Assembly (NCBI RefSeq): GCF_900496995.4
Contig: NW_024470389.1
Coordinates: 62,001 to 126,000, forward strand
Length of the DNA stretch: 64,000 bases
Reading direction: 5' to 3'
DNA from: Aquila chrysaetos chrysaetos
Lineage: Eukaryota > Chordata > Aves > Accipitriformes > Accipitridae
The notes beneath the pieces were generated by a model, which was not told the DNA's origin, made no database searches, and saw nothing but the letters and a program-made list of their open reading frames with translations. Below, one piece after another: positions 21,975 to 32,839 of the stretch (positions are counted from its first letter, which is position 1; every line of letters starts with the position of its first letter). Made by a program: the position numbers and the translations under genes.

Positions 21975-22710
21975 CCCTGAAATGCCCCCGATCCCAATCC
22001 CGATCCCGATCCCAATCCCGATCCCAATCCTGATCCAAATGGAGTGTTTTGCTCCCCAGATCCATGATATCCCCCCCCAATCCTCATCCAATTGCTCCAA
22101 TCCCGATCCAGATCCCCTTGATCCTGATCCTAATCCCCCTGATTCCAATTCCAATCCTCCCAATCCCGATCCCAACGGAGTCTTTTGCTCCCTCAATCCA
22201 TGATATTCCTCCCGATCCTGATCCCAATCCCCATCCTAACGGAGCGTTTTGCTTCCTGGCTACATTCAATCCCCCCAATCCTGGTTGCGATCCCCCTGAT
22301 ACTGATCCCAATCTTCCTGATCCCGATCCAAATCCCCTCAATCCCGATCCTAATCCCCCTGATTCTAATCCCAATCCTCCCAATCCCGATCCCAACGGAG
22401 TGCTTTGCTCCCCGGATCCATGATATCCCCCCCCATCCTGATTCCAAACCCCAATCCCAATCCCAATCCTCCCGATCCCAAAACCCCTGATCCCAATCCT
22501 GCTGATCCTGATCCCAATGGAGTGCTTTGCTCCCCAGATCCGTGATATCCCCCCCGTCCCGATCCCAATCCCAATCCCTATCCCAATGGAACGTTTTGCT
22601 CCTCGGATCCATGATATCCCCCCAATCCCGATCCCAATCCCCCTGATCCTGATCCCAATCCCAAGGGTGTTTTTTGCTCCCTGGATCCCTGCAATCCCCC
22701 CACTCCCGGT
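21975..22710. repeat. GATCCCAATCCC repeat
   Basis: Short units (CCCGATCCCAAT) punctuated about every 120-170 bases by a block with GGAGTGTTTTGCTCCC and ATCCATGATATCCC. The Trp/Asp/Gly- or Pro-rich frames are translation artefacts. Confidence 0.9.
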
Positions 22711-22734
22711 CGTAATCCCGGCCCCATGTCAGTT

Positions 22735-24060
22735 GAATCCTGCCCCAAACGCAGTCAAATCCCACCCCCATCCCAGTCGGAATCCTACCCCAATCCCAGT
22801 TGAATCCCTCCCCAGTCCCAGTTGAATCCCACCCCAATCCCAGTTGAATCCCACCCCCAATACCCGTTAGAATCCTGCCCCAATCCCAGTCAAATCCCAC
22901 CCCAATCCCAGCTGAATCCTGCCCCAATCCTGGTTGAATTCCACCCCATCCCAGTCGAGTCCTGTCCCCGCCCCAGTTGAATCCTGTCACCATCCCAGTC
23001 GGAATACCGGCCCCATCCCAGTTAAATCCCACCCCCATCCCTGTTGGAATCCATCCCCAATCCCAGTTGAATCCCACGCCAAACCCAGTCAAATCCCACC
23101 CCAATCCCAGCTGAATCCCACCCCCATCCCAGTTGAATCCTACCCCAATCCCAGTTGAATCCCACCCCAATCCCAGTTGAATCCCACCCCCATCCCAGGC
23201 AAATCCCACCCCCATCCCAGTTGGAATCCTGCCCCAATCCCAGTTGAATCCCACCCCAATCCCAGTTGAATCCCACCCCCAATACCGGTCAGAATCCTGC
23301 CCCAGTCCCAGTCAAATCCCACCCCAATCCCAGCTGAATCCTGCCCCAATCCTGGTTGAATTCCACCCCATCCCAGTCGAGTCCTGTCCCCGCCCCAGTT
23401 GAATCCTGTCACCATCCCAGTCGGAATACCGGCCCCATCCCAGTTAAATCCCACCCCCATCCCTGTTGGAATCCATCCCCAATCCCAGTTGAATCCCACG
23501 CCAAACCCAGTCAAATCCCACCCCAATCCCAGCTGAATCCCACCCCCATCCCAGTTGAATCCTACCCCAATCCCAGTTGAATCCCACCCCAATCCCAGTT
23601 GAATCCCACCCCCATCCCAGGCAAATCCCACCCCCATCCCAGTTGGAATCCTGCCCCAATCCCAGTTGAATCCCACCCCAATCCCAGTTGAATCCCACCC
23701 CCAATACCGGTCAGAATCCTGCCCCAGTCCCAGTCAAATCCCACCCCAATCCCAGCTGAATCCTGCCCCAATCCTGGTTGAATTCCACCCCATCCCAGTC
23801 GAGTCCTGTCCCCGCCCCAGTTGAATCCTGTCACCATCCCGGTCGGAATACCGGCCCCATCCCAGTTAAATTCCACCCCCATCCCTGTTGGAATCCACCT
23901 CCAATCCCAGTTGAATCCCTCCCCAATCCCAGTCAAATCCCTCCCCAATCCCAGTTGGAATCCCACCCCAATCCCAGTTGGAATCCCGCCCCAATCCCAG
24001 TCAAATCCCGCCCCCCCTCCTGGTCAAATCCCGCCCCCGCTTCCCGATTGGATCCCACCT
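22735..24060. repeat. Higher-order repeat, 422-bp units of about 18-bp monomers
   Basis: Monomers are of type CCCAGTTGAATCCCACCCC. Two copies of a 422-base block are nearly identical (segments starting at 22,934 and 23,356), and a third (23,778) matches at first and then diverges. Such homogenised blocks indicate recent unequal exchange or conversion. Confidence 0.93.
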
Positions 24061-24129
24061 GGCTCCGCCTCCCTTCGCCACCAGCAGCCGCCTGGAGACG
24101 GAAAAAATCCCAGTTAAGGTCAAAGGAGT

Positions 24130-24985
24130 GGCTGAGGGGAATGAACCCCATTGGCTATTGATCCGATTGGTTATTGATCCGATTGGCTATTGACCCTATT
24201 GGTTATTGTTCTTATTAGTTATTGACCCCACTGATTATTGATCCTATTGGTTATGGATCCTGTTGGTTATTGGTCCTATTAATTATTGATTCTATTGATT
24301 ATCGACCCTATTGGTTATCAATCCTATTGGTTATTGATCTTATTAATTATTGACCCTACTGATTACTGAGCCTATTGGTTCTCGGTGCTATTAATTATTG
24401 ATTCTATTGGTTATAGACCCTATTAGTTACCAATCCTATTGGTTATTGATCCTATTGGTTCTCAGTCCTATTAATCATTGATTCTATTGATTAATGACCC
24501 TATTGGTTATCAATCCTATTGGCTGTTGACCCTATTGGTTATTGACCCTATTGGTTATTGGCTTATTAATTATTGACCCTACTGATTATCGATCCTATTG
24601 CTTCTTAGTCTTATTATTGATTCTATTGATTATCGACCCTATTGGTTATCAATCCTATTGGTTATTGATCTTATTAATTATTGACCCTACTGATTACTGA
24701 GCCTATTGGTTCTCGGTGCTATTAATTATTGATTCTATTGGTTATAGACCCTATTAGTTACCAATCCTATTGATTATTGATCTTATTAGTTATTAACCCT
24801 ACTGTTTATCAATCCTATTGGTTATTGATCCTATTGGTTATCGATCCTATTGGTTATTGACCTTATTAATTATTGATCCTACTGATTATTGATCCTATTG
24901 CTTCTCGGTCTTATTATTGATTCTATTGGTTATCGACCCTATTGGTTATCAATCCTATTGGTTATTGACCCTATCGCCTATTGAT
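24130..24985. repeat. CTATTGGTTATTGATC repeat
   Basis: AT-rich 14- to 17-bp units, mainly CCTATTGGTTATTGA. A block of about 105 bases starting near 24,340 recurs about 330 bases later. On the minus strand most units contain AACCAATAGG, a CCAAT core. Confidence 0.92.
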
Positions 24986-25269
24986 CACCCTCCTAACGAA
25001 GCTGGCGTGGGGGAGGGGACACCCCAGCTCTGAACCGAGGCGAGAAATGGCTATTTGGGCCCTGCCCCGCCCCCTCTCGCCGTGGCCAATTTCTGCAGAA
25101 ATTCACCCGAATTTGGGGAAGCGTGGGGGAGGTGACGCCCGGCTGCCTTTTTCCACCTGGGGGTGGCCCTTGACGGGGTTTTTTTGGTTAATTAATCGTT
25201 ATTTCTGGTGGTGAGTCTTTTTTTTTTTGGAGGTTGAGCTCAGGATGAAGCTCGGTGGCCAAAAACGCC

Positions 25270-26150
25270 GGCACGGACCCAAAAATCTCCGTTACGAAGC
25301 CAAAAATCTCCGTTATGAACCCCAAAATCTCCGTTACGAAGCCAAAGATCTGTGTTACAAAGCCAAAAATCTGCATTATGGATCTTCACACTCCAGCATG
25401 GACCCAAAAATCTTCATTCTGGACCCAAAAATCTCCATTATGGACCCAAAAATCTTCATTATGGACCCAGAACTTCATTGTGGACCCAAAAATCTTCATT
25501 GTGGACCCCAAAATCTCCATTATGGACCCAGAACTTCCTTGTGGACCCCAAAATCTTCATTTTGGACGCAAAAAATCTCCATTAAGGACCCAAAAATCCT
25601 CTTTATGGACCCAAAAAATCCAGTATGGACCCAAAAATCTTCATTATGGACCCAGAACTTCATTGTGGACCCAAAAATCTTCATTGTGGACCCAAAAATC
25701 TTCATTTTGGACCCCAAAATCTCCATTACGGACCCAGAACTTCCTTGTGGACCCCAAAATCTTCATTTTGGATGCAAAAATCTCCATTATGGACCCAAAA
25801 ATCCTCTTTATGGACCCAAAAATACCTATTATGGACCCAAAAATAGCTATTATGACCCAAAAATAGCTATTATGGACCCAAAAATGCCGTCAAGGCTTGA
25901 GGACTCCATGAAGGACCCCAAATTTCTGTTATAGACCCCAAAATGTCGCTCATGGACCCAAAATCGCCGTGACGGACCCAAGATGGCCGTGATGGACCCA
26001 AACCCTCCGGAATTCACCCCCAAATTCCACCACAGATGGAAGGGCAGCAGGATGGACCAAAAATGACCCGTTTGGACCCAAAATTTCAGCATCATCCCCA
26101 AGGATCCGTCCCGGACCCAAAAATCTCCGGTACGGACCCAAAAATCCAAC
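25270..26150. repeat. GGACCCAAAAATCTTCATTAT repeat
   Basis: Units of about 21-27 bp (TGGACCCAAAAATCTTCATT) with degeneration after 25,900. No coding capacity; long frames reflect the repeat period. Confidence 0.92.
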
Positions 26151-26229
26151 CGTTGGTGCCAGGGTCTGGGGTGTTGACCCAAAATCGGCGGAATTGAGCC
26201 CAAATCTCTAGTGTGGACTTAGAAATGGG

Positions 26230-28265
26230 GTGGACGATGTGTGGGGCTGAGGAGAGGTGTGGGGCAGGGATAGCTGTGGGGCAGAGGTAGCTGTGGGTCG
26301 GGGATATCTATGGGGCTGGGATAGCTGTGGGGCACGGATAGCTATAGGGCAACGGATAGCTGTGGGGCCAAGATAGCCGTGGGTCAGGGATAGCTGTGGG
26401 GCTGGGGTAGCCGTGGGGCAGGAATAGCTGTGGGGCAGGGATAGCTGTGGGTCACAGTTACTTGTGGGGCTGGGGACAGCCATGGGGCAGGGAAAGCTGT
26501 GGGGCAGGGAGAGCTGTGGGGCAGGAATAGCTGTGGGTCGGGGTTAGCTGTGGGGCTGGGGACAGCCATGGGGCAGGGATAGCTGTGGGGCTGGGATAGC
26601 TGTGGGTCAAGGGTAGCTGTGGGTCAAGGATAGCTGTGGGGCTGGGCTAGCCATGGGGCAGGAATAGCTGTGGGGCAGGGAAAGCTGTGGGGCTGGGATA
26701 GCTGTGGGTCACGGTTAGCTGTTGGTGAGGGCTAGCTGTGGGTCAGGGCTAGCTGTGGGTTGGGGTTAGCTGTGGGTCAGGGAGAGCTGTGGGGCAGGGA
26801 GAGCTATAGGGCAACAGATAGCTGTGGGGCCAGGATAGCTGTGGGTCGGGGATCGCTGTGGGTCAGGGATAGCCATGGGGCAGGAATAGGTGTGGGTCAC
26901 GGTTAGCTGTTGGTGAGGGCTAGCTGTGGGTCAGGGCTAGCTGTGGGTCGGGATTAGCTGTGGGGCAGGGCTAGCTGTGGGGCAGGGGTAGCTGTGGGGC
27001 ACAGAAAGCTGTGGGTCAGGGCTAGCAATGGAGCAGGGACAGCTGTGGGTCAGGGTTAGCTGTGGGGCAGGGAAAGCTGTAAGGCAATGGATAGCTGTGG
27101 GGCTGGGATAGCTGTGGGACAGGAATAGCTGTGGGGCAGGGAGACCTGTGGGTCATGGTTAGCTGTTGGTGAGGGCTAGCTGTGGGGCAGGGGTAGCTGT
27201 GGGTCAGGGAGAGCTGTGGGGCACAGAAAGCTGTGGGTGAGGGAGAGCAATGGGGCAGGGACAGCTGTGGGGCTGGGATAGCTGTGGGGCACAGCTGTGG
27301 GTCAGGGTTACCTGTGGGGTGAGGGATAGCCACCCATTAGGGCTAGCTGTGGGTCAGGGACAGCTGTGGGTCGGGGTTAGCTGTGGGGCTGGGCTAGCTG
27401 TGGAGCAGGGACAGGTGTGGGTCGGGGTTAGCTGTGGGGCAGGCATAGCCATGGGTCAGGGATAGCTGTTGTTGAGGGCTAGCTGTGGGGCAGGGAGATC
27501 TGTGGGGCAGGGAGAGCCATGGGTTGGGAATAGCTGTGGGGCTGGGACAGCTGTGGGTCACGGTTACCTGTGGGGTCAGGGATAGCTGTGGGTCGGGGAT
27601 AGCTGTGGGGCAGGGATAGCTGTGCAGCAAGGCATAGCCGTGGGGCAGGGATAGATGTGGGGCAGGGACAGCCGTGGGGCTGGGGACAGCCATGGGGCAA
27701 GGGCTAGCTGTGGGGCAGGGCTAGCTGTGGGTTGGGGAGAGCTGTGGGGCTGGGATAGCTGTGGGGCAGGGTTAGCTGTGGGTCAATGTTACCTGTGGGG
27801 TGAGGGATAGCCGTGGGTTAGGGCTAGCTGTGGGGCAGGGCTAGCTGTGGTTTGGGGAGAGCTGTGGGGCAGGGATAGCTGTGGGGCAGGGTTAGCTATG
27901 GGGCACAGAAAGCTCTGGGGCAGGGATAGCTGTGGGTCGAGGATAGCTATGTATCATGTTTAGCTGTGGGTCAGGGTTATCTGTGGGTCACGGATAGCTG
28001 TGGGGCACAGAAGGCTGTGGGTCAGGGCTAGCAATGCAGCAGGGACAGTTGTGGGGGCAGGGCTAGCTGTGGGGCAGGGCTAGCTGTGGGGCAGGGATGG
28101 CTGCAGGCCAGGGCTAGCCAAGGGACAGCGATAACCATGGGGCAGATGATAGCCGTGGGGCAGAGATATCTATGGGGCAGGAACATCCTTGGTTCTGGGC
28201 ATATCTGTGGGGCTGGATCTAGCCGTGGGTCAGGGACAGCCATGGGGCTGGGGACTGCTGTGGGG
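26230..28265 (+). repeat. Candidate IgY-1 switch region, G-rich AGCT array
   Basis: About 2 kb of roughly 20-bp units such as GATAGCTGTGGGGCAGGG and CTAGCTGTGGGTCAGGG, ending about 670 bases before IgY-1 CH1. AGCT appears in most units and the plus (sense) strand carries G-clusters, the combination that favours AID targeting and R-loops. It is the only AGCT-dense block between the alpha switch array and IgY-1. Function is inferred from position and composition. Confidence 0.8.
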
Positions 28266-28299
28266 CTAGAGATTGATGTTGACTTGATGCCTCATCACC

Positions 28300-28860
28300 T
28301 CCCCATCATATGGGGCAGGAGTTCCTCCCCTATCCTATGGGGCAGGAGTTCCTCCCCTATCCTATGGGGCAAGAGTTCCTCCCCTCATCCTATGGGGCAG
28401 GAGCTCCTCCCCTATCCTATGGGGCAGGAGTTCCTCCCCTATCCTATGGGGCAAGAGTTCTTCCCCTCATCCTATGGGGCAGGAGCTCCTCCCCTATCCT
28501 ATGGGGCAGGAGTTCCTCCCCTCATCCTATGGGGCAAGAGTTCTTCCCCTCATCCTATGGGGCAGGAGCTAGCTCCTCCCCTATCCTATGGGGCAGGAGT
28601 TCCTCTGCTCACCCTATGGGGCAGGAGTTCCTCCCCTATCCTATGGGGCAGGAGTTCCTCTGCTCACCCTATGGGGCAGGAGTTCCTCCCCTATCCTATG
28701 GGGCAGGAGTTCCTCTGCTCACCCTATGGGGCAGGAGTTCCTCCCCTATCCTATGGGGCAGGAGTTCCTCTGCTCACCCTACGGGGCAGGAGTTCCTCCC
28801 CTATCCTATGGGGCAGGAGTTCCTCCTGCCACCCTATGGGGCAGGAAACCTTCTCCACCC
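28300..28860 (+). repeat. TATGGGGCAGGAG repeat just 5' of IgY-1
   Basis: About 29- to 32-bp units: CCTATGGGGCAGGAGTTCCT plus CCCC(T/A)T. The TATGGGGC core is shared with the fields before IgY-2. It may be an extension of the switch array or lie within the sterile-transcript intron. Confidence 0.88.
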
Positions 28861-28935
28861 CACGGGACCAAGCTCCTCCCGCCCCACCCCTCGCCGTGGG
28901 GCTTGCCTGACCCCCTTCCTCTTCCTGCCCCACAG

Positions 28936-29223
28936 CCACCTCCTCGGTTCCCACCGTCTTCCCCCTCAGCACTTGCTGTGGGGAGAGCACCGGCCCGGTG
29001 ACGGTGGCGTGTTTGGTGAGCGGTTACCTCCCCCCAACGGTTACCGTCACCTGGGGCGGGGCCACCGGCGGCGTCACCACCTTCCCCCTCACCGGAGACT
29101 CGGCCACCGGCCTTCACCGCCTCAGCAGTCAACTCCTCCTGCCCCACGGCGCCCGCGACCAGACCTATACCTGCACCGTCACCCATCCCCCCACCAGCAG
29201 CACCATCAACAAGAAGGTCAAAG
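28936..29223 (+). CDS. IgY-1 heavy chain CH1 exon
   Basis: First exon of the first upsilon gene, directly after a G-rich repeat field and CCCCACAG, ending AAAG|GTAAGG. The domain reads SSVPTVFPLSTCCGEST (two adjacent cysteines, as in chicken IgY CH1), VTVACLVSGYLPP, VTVTWGG and YTCTVTHPP. IgY is the main serum antibody of birds and the functional equivalent of IgG plus IgE. Assignment to upsilon rests mostly on CH2-CH4, which resemble chicken IgY closely. All four domains, two membrane exons and two poly(A) signals of this gene are present and open. Confidence 0.94.
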
Positions 29224-29264
29224 GTAAGGGGGGGGAAGGGGGGGAGGGGGCGGGGGAGGGCCTC

Positions 29265-29975
29265 AAGACCCATTGGATGGCGGAAGGTCCTCCCCCAGCC
29301 CCATAGCTCGTGGGGTGAGGTGGGACGTCCTCCAGTCCCATTGGACCATGGATGGTCCTCCCCCAGCCCCATAACTTCTTCAGTGGGGGGGGATGTCCCC
29401 AAGACCCATTGGATGATGGAAGCTCCTCCCCCAGTCCCATAACTCATGGGGTGATGTGGGAGGTCCTTCAAGAGCCATTGGCCCATGGAAGCTCCACCCC
29501 TCTTGCCATGACCCACGCCATGAGGTGGGATGTCCCAAAGACCCATTGGCCTGTGGAAGCTCCTCCCCCAGCCCCATAGCTCATGGGGTGAGGTGGGACA
29601 TCCTCCAGTCCCATTGGACCATGGAAGCTCCTCCCCCAGCCCCATAACTTCTTCAATGGGGTGGGACATCCCCAAGACCCATTGGCCCATGGAAGCTCCA
29701 CCCCTCTTGCCATGACCCACGCCATGAGGTGGGATGTCCCCAAGACCCATTGGCCCATGGAAGCTCCTCCCCCAGCCCCATAACTTCTTCAATGGGGTGG
29801 GACATCCTCAAGAGCCATTGGCCCATGGAAGCTCCTCCCCCAGCCCCATAACTCATGAGATGAGGCGGGACATCCTCCAAAACCCATCGGCCTATGGAAA
29901 GTTCTGTCGGCCCCGTAACTTCTTCCATGAGGTGGAACGTCCTCCAAGCCCCATTGGCCAATGGAAGCTCCTCCC
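29265..29975 (+). repeat. About 60-bp minisatellite in IgY-1 CH1-CH2 intron
   Basis: Units contain GACCCATTGGCCCATGGAAG and CTCCTCCCCCAGCCCCATAA. About eleven copies occupy nearly the whole intron. Confidence 0.9.
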
Positions 29976-30014
29976 CCCAGCCCCCTAACTTCCTCCTCCT
30001 CCCCTCCCGCGCAG

Positions 30015-30353
30015 TGTGCAGAGGTCCGGCCACGCCCATTCCTCCCGAGGTCCAGATCCTCTACACCACTTCCTGCAGCCCCAAGTTGGGCGAGGATTCG
30101 GTGGAGCTCTTCTGCCTCATCACCGGCTTCACCCCGGCCACCGTGGAAGTGGAATGGTTGATTGACGGCATCCCCGATCTTCTACCGGCCACTCAGACGC
30201 CACCACGGCGAGAAGAAGGTGCCGCCACCTACTCGACCACCAGCCGCACCAACGTCAGCCACGCCGAGTGGTCGGAAGGGAAGACCTTCACGTGCCGCGT
30301 CAGACATCCCGCCTCCGGCACCACCGTCCAGGACCACGCCCGGGCCTGCTCAG
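30015..30353 (+). CDS. IgY-1 heavy chain CH2 exon
   Basis: After CCCGCGCAG. The domain begins VCRGPATPIPPEVQILY, very like the start of chicken IgY CH2 (a C-R segment followed by P-E-V-Q), then VELFCLITGFTPATVEVEW, a sequon in TNVSHAEW at the chicken position, and FTCRVRHPA. A cysteine close to the end (ARACS) matches chicken. The N-terminal and C-terminal cysteines are likely heavy-heavy links. At 113 codons it is longer than its counterpart in the second gene. Confidence 0.95.
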
Positions 30354-30384
30354 GTGAGGACGTGGGTGTGGCACGGGGACACCG

Positions 30385-31265
30385 GGGCGGGGAGGTGGCG
30401 CCGGTGGAGAAGGTCGCGTGGTCGTGGTGGCACCGGTGGAGAAGGTTGTGTGGTTGTGGTGGCACCGGTGAAGGTTGAGTGGTCATGGTGGCACCAGTGG
30501 AGAAGGTTGTGTGGTCGTGGTGGCACCGGTGGAGAAGGTTGTGTGGTCGTGGTGGCACCGGTGGAGAAGGTTGTGTGGTTGTGGCGGCACCGGTGGAGAA
30601 GGTTGTGTGGTTGTGGCGGCATCGGTGGAGAAGGTTGAGTGGTCATGGTGGCACCGGTGGAGAAGGTTGTGTGGTCGTGGTGGGTGGCACCAGTGGAGAA
30701 GGTCACATGGTCGTGGTGGCACTGGTGGAGAAGGTTGTGTGGTCATGGTGGGTGGCACCGGTGGAGGAGGTCGCATGGTGGTGGTGACTGGCACCGGTGG
30801 AGAAGGTTACATGGTCACGGTGGCACCGGTGGAGAAGATCGTGTGGTCATGGTGACACCGGTGGAGAAGGTTGTGTGGTCATGGTGACTGTCACCGGTGG
30901 AGAAGGTCGCATGGTCATGGTGGCACTGGTGGAGAAGATTGCATGGCCGTGGTGACCGTCACCGGTGGAGAAGGTTGCGTGGTGATGGTGGGTGTCACCG
31001 GTGGAGAAGGTGACATGGCCGTGGTGGGTGGCACCGGTGGAGAAGGTCACATGGCCACGGTACATTGGTGGACATTGCATGGCCATGACGGGTGGCACCG
31101 GTGGGGAAGGTTGTGTGCTCATGGTGGGTGGCGCTGGTGGAGAAGGTCGCGTGGCCGTGGCGGCACCGGTGGAGAAGGTCCCGTGGCCGTGGCGGGTTGC
31201 AAGACATTGCCCGCCGATGGCGGCTCTCACCGGTGGAGAAGGTCGCGTGACCATGACGGCTTCCG
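30385..31265 (+). repeat. About 33-bp minisatellite in IgY-1 CH2-CH3 intron
   Basis: Units of GTGGCACCGGTGGAGAAGG plus TTGTGTGGTCGTG. No AATAAA or short terminal exon of the kind that makes truncated duck IgY was found here. Confidence 0.9.
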
Positions 31266-31432
31266 CCAGTGACACCCGTGCGGGACAGTTCACGACCGCG
31301 GTGCCTTCCGGGAGTTCCCACGACCACGACGAGCCTCCCCAGTATCACCAGTAACCCCAGCAGCACTGGGCGGGAGGAAGGGGACACCGCCACCCCCTCC
31401 CGCCTCCTCACCTCCCCCACTCCCACCCGCAG

Positions 31433-31762
31433 GCCTGGAGCCTCCCAGCTTCAGCAACATCGTCCTCTACGTCCTCCCACCCAACATGGCCGACCTCTAC
31501 ATCACCCGTAACCCCAAAGTCCGTTGTTTGGCCACCAACTTGCCGAGCGATTCCGGTTTCCAACTCTTCTGGATCAAGGAGAAACCGGGTGTCCTCAATC
31601 CCGATTTCCTGGATCTCCAAGAACAATTTAACGGCACCTACACGGCCACCAGCACCTTGACCATCTCCACCCAAGACTGGGAAGCCGGCGAACGGTTCAC
31701 CTGCATGGTGAAACACGACGAACTCCAGTTGCCGCTCAACAAGAGCATCTCCAGACGGTCAG
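31433..31762 (+). CDS. IgY-1 heavy chain CH3 exon
   Basis: After CACCCGCAG, ending GTCAG|GTGAGT. It reads PPSFSNIVLYVLPP, VRCLATNLPSDSGFQLFW, then QFNGTYTATS, which carries the N-G-T sequon equivalent to the conserved Fc glycan of IgG, and FTCMVKHDE. Chicken IgY has the same segment almost unchanged. The domain is intact with 110 codons. Confidence 0.95.
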
Positions 31763-31859
31763 GTGAGTGTCTCCTCCTCCAAACCACGCCCCCCCACCCC
31801 CCAAAAAAAAAAAACCCCAACTTCTATTTTGGCCGACGCCGACCGTCTTCTTCTCGCAG

Positions 31860-32194
31860 GCAAGGTCTCCCCGCCTCTCATCTTCGTCTTCCCGCCTCAC
31901 GCCGAGGAGATGACTCAAGCCAAAGTCACCCTCACTTGCATGGTTTACGGTTTCCAACCGGAGAACATCCAGGTCCAATGGTTGAAGAACCACGAGAACG
32001 TCGGCGAAGACCATTACGTCACCACCCCGCCGCTGAAGGACGGGCCGAAGGAGAGCACCTTCTTCGTCTACAGCAAGATGACGGTCCCCAAAACCAGTTG
32101 GTTGGGCGGCGACATCTACACCTGCATGGTGGTTCACGAAGGGTTGCCCATGAGGTTCACCCAACGGCAGATGCAGAAGGGTCCCGGTAATTAA
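31860..32194 (+). CDS. IgY-1 heavy chain CH4 exon, secreted end
   Basis: After TTCTCGCAG. It reads SPPLIFVFPPHAEEM, VTLTCMVYGF, IQVQWLKNH, FFVYSKMTV and YTCMVVHEGLPMRFTQ, closing with GPGN and TAA. There is no polymerising tail, as expected of IgY. The final Gly codon contains the alternative donor CCCG|GTAATT used for the membrane form; its single leftover base is completed by the first two bases of M1. A poly(A) signal follows about 90 bases on. Confidence 0.95.
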
Positions 32195-32830
32195 GGGGGT
32201 GGGGGGAGGGGAGACGCCCACATCTTCAGCCCCGCCCCATCGCTTTGGAGATGACCTTTGTGGCCGAGGAGTTTGCCGAGCTCGAAATAAAGCCAACCGG
32301 TCTCGTCTCGCACCGCCAAGGTCTCCGCGGCGTGGTGTCTTTCGGCGACGGTGGGAAGGGGTTGGGTCAAGCCGGAGGTGGGAAGAGGAGGGGGCGGGAC
32401 AAGAAGGAAAAGGTTGACGCCGATTGCAGGGTGGAGAAGGTGGGGCTCGGAGTCCCACCGAGGAGCACGGTTGCAACGTGGAAGGGGTTGGAGATGTTCT
32501 ACCGAAAGATGGGTCCAAGGCCACGCCCAACGGCGGTTTAAGAGTCGGCCAAGGGGTGTGGTTAAAGGGTCGCCCAGCCAACCGGCTATCTCATGGAGCA
32601 TCTCCCAACCCTTCCACGGGGCCAACGGTGTCCTCTTCTCCATAGGGGCCGTGGGCGGTGTCTCACGTGTCCTCCAACCCCTGGGTGGGGTTTTGGAGGT
32701 TGAAACCGCCCCTCGCCCCGCCCCGCCCACCCCAGGTGGGGGTTACTGGTGGTGCCGCCACGCCTTGGGGTGGGGTGAGGGTGGGGCCTGGTGGGAGGGG
32801 CAGAGGAGGAGAGGTCAGGGAGGTGGTTGA
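32195..32830 (+). other. IgY-1 secreted 3' untranslated region and single-copy intron part
   Basis: Single-copy DNA after the CH4 stop with the secreted poly(A) signal near its start and no other recognised feature. Confidence 0.6.
32286..32291 (+). terminator. Poly(A) signal for secreted IgY-1 mRNA
   Basis: AATAAA (CGAAATAAAGCC) 91 bases after the CH4 stop; the only such signal before the membrane exons. Confidence 0.82.
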
Positions 32831-32839
32831 GTGGAAGGT

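Noticed and set aside
22193-23966. Trp/Asp/Gly repeat protein on the minus strand
   Set aside because: It is the translation of 18-bp monomers (a multiple of three) in the 422-bp higher-order repeat; no promoter, splice site or non-repetitive domain.
26230-28265. Switch array as an ordinary minisatellite only
   Set aside because: Considered, but AGCT in most units, sense-strand G-clusters and the place directly 5' of IgY-1 favour a switch region; the alternative is kept in the stated confidence.
21975-28860. CRISPR-like regular arrays
   Set aside because: Units are degenerate, contiguous minisatellites without unique spacers, in a vertebrate locus.
30354-31432. Terminal exon for a truncated IgY lacking the last two domains, as in duck
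   Set aside because: No AATAAA and no short open terminal exon in the CH2-CH3 intron of IgY-1; the intron is a 33-bp minisatellite.
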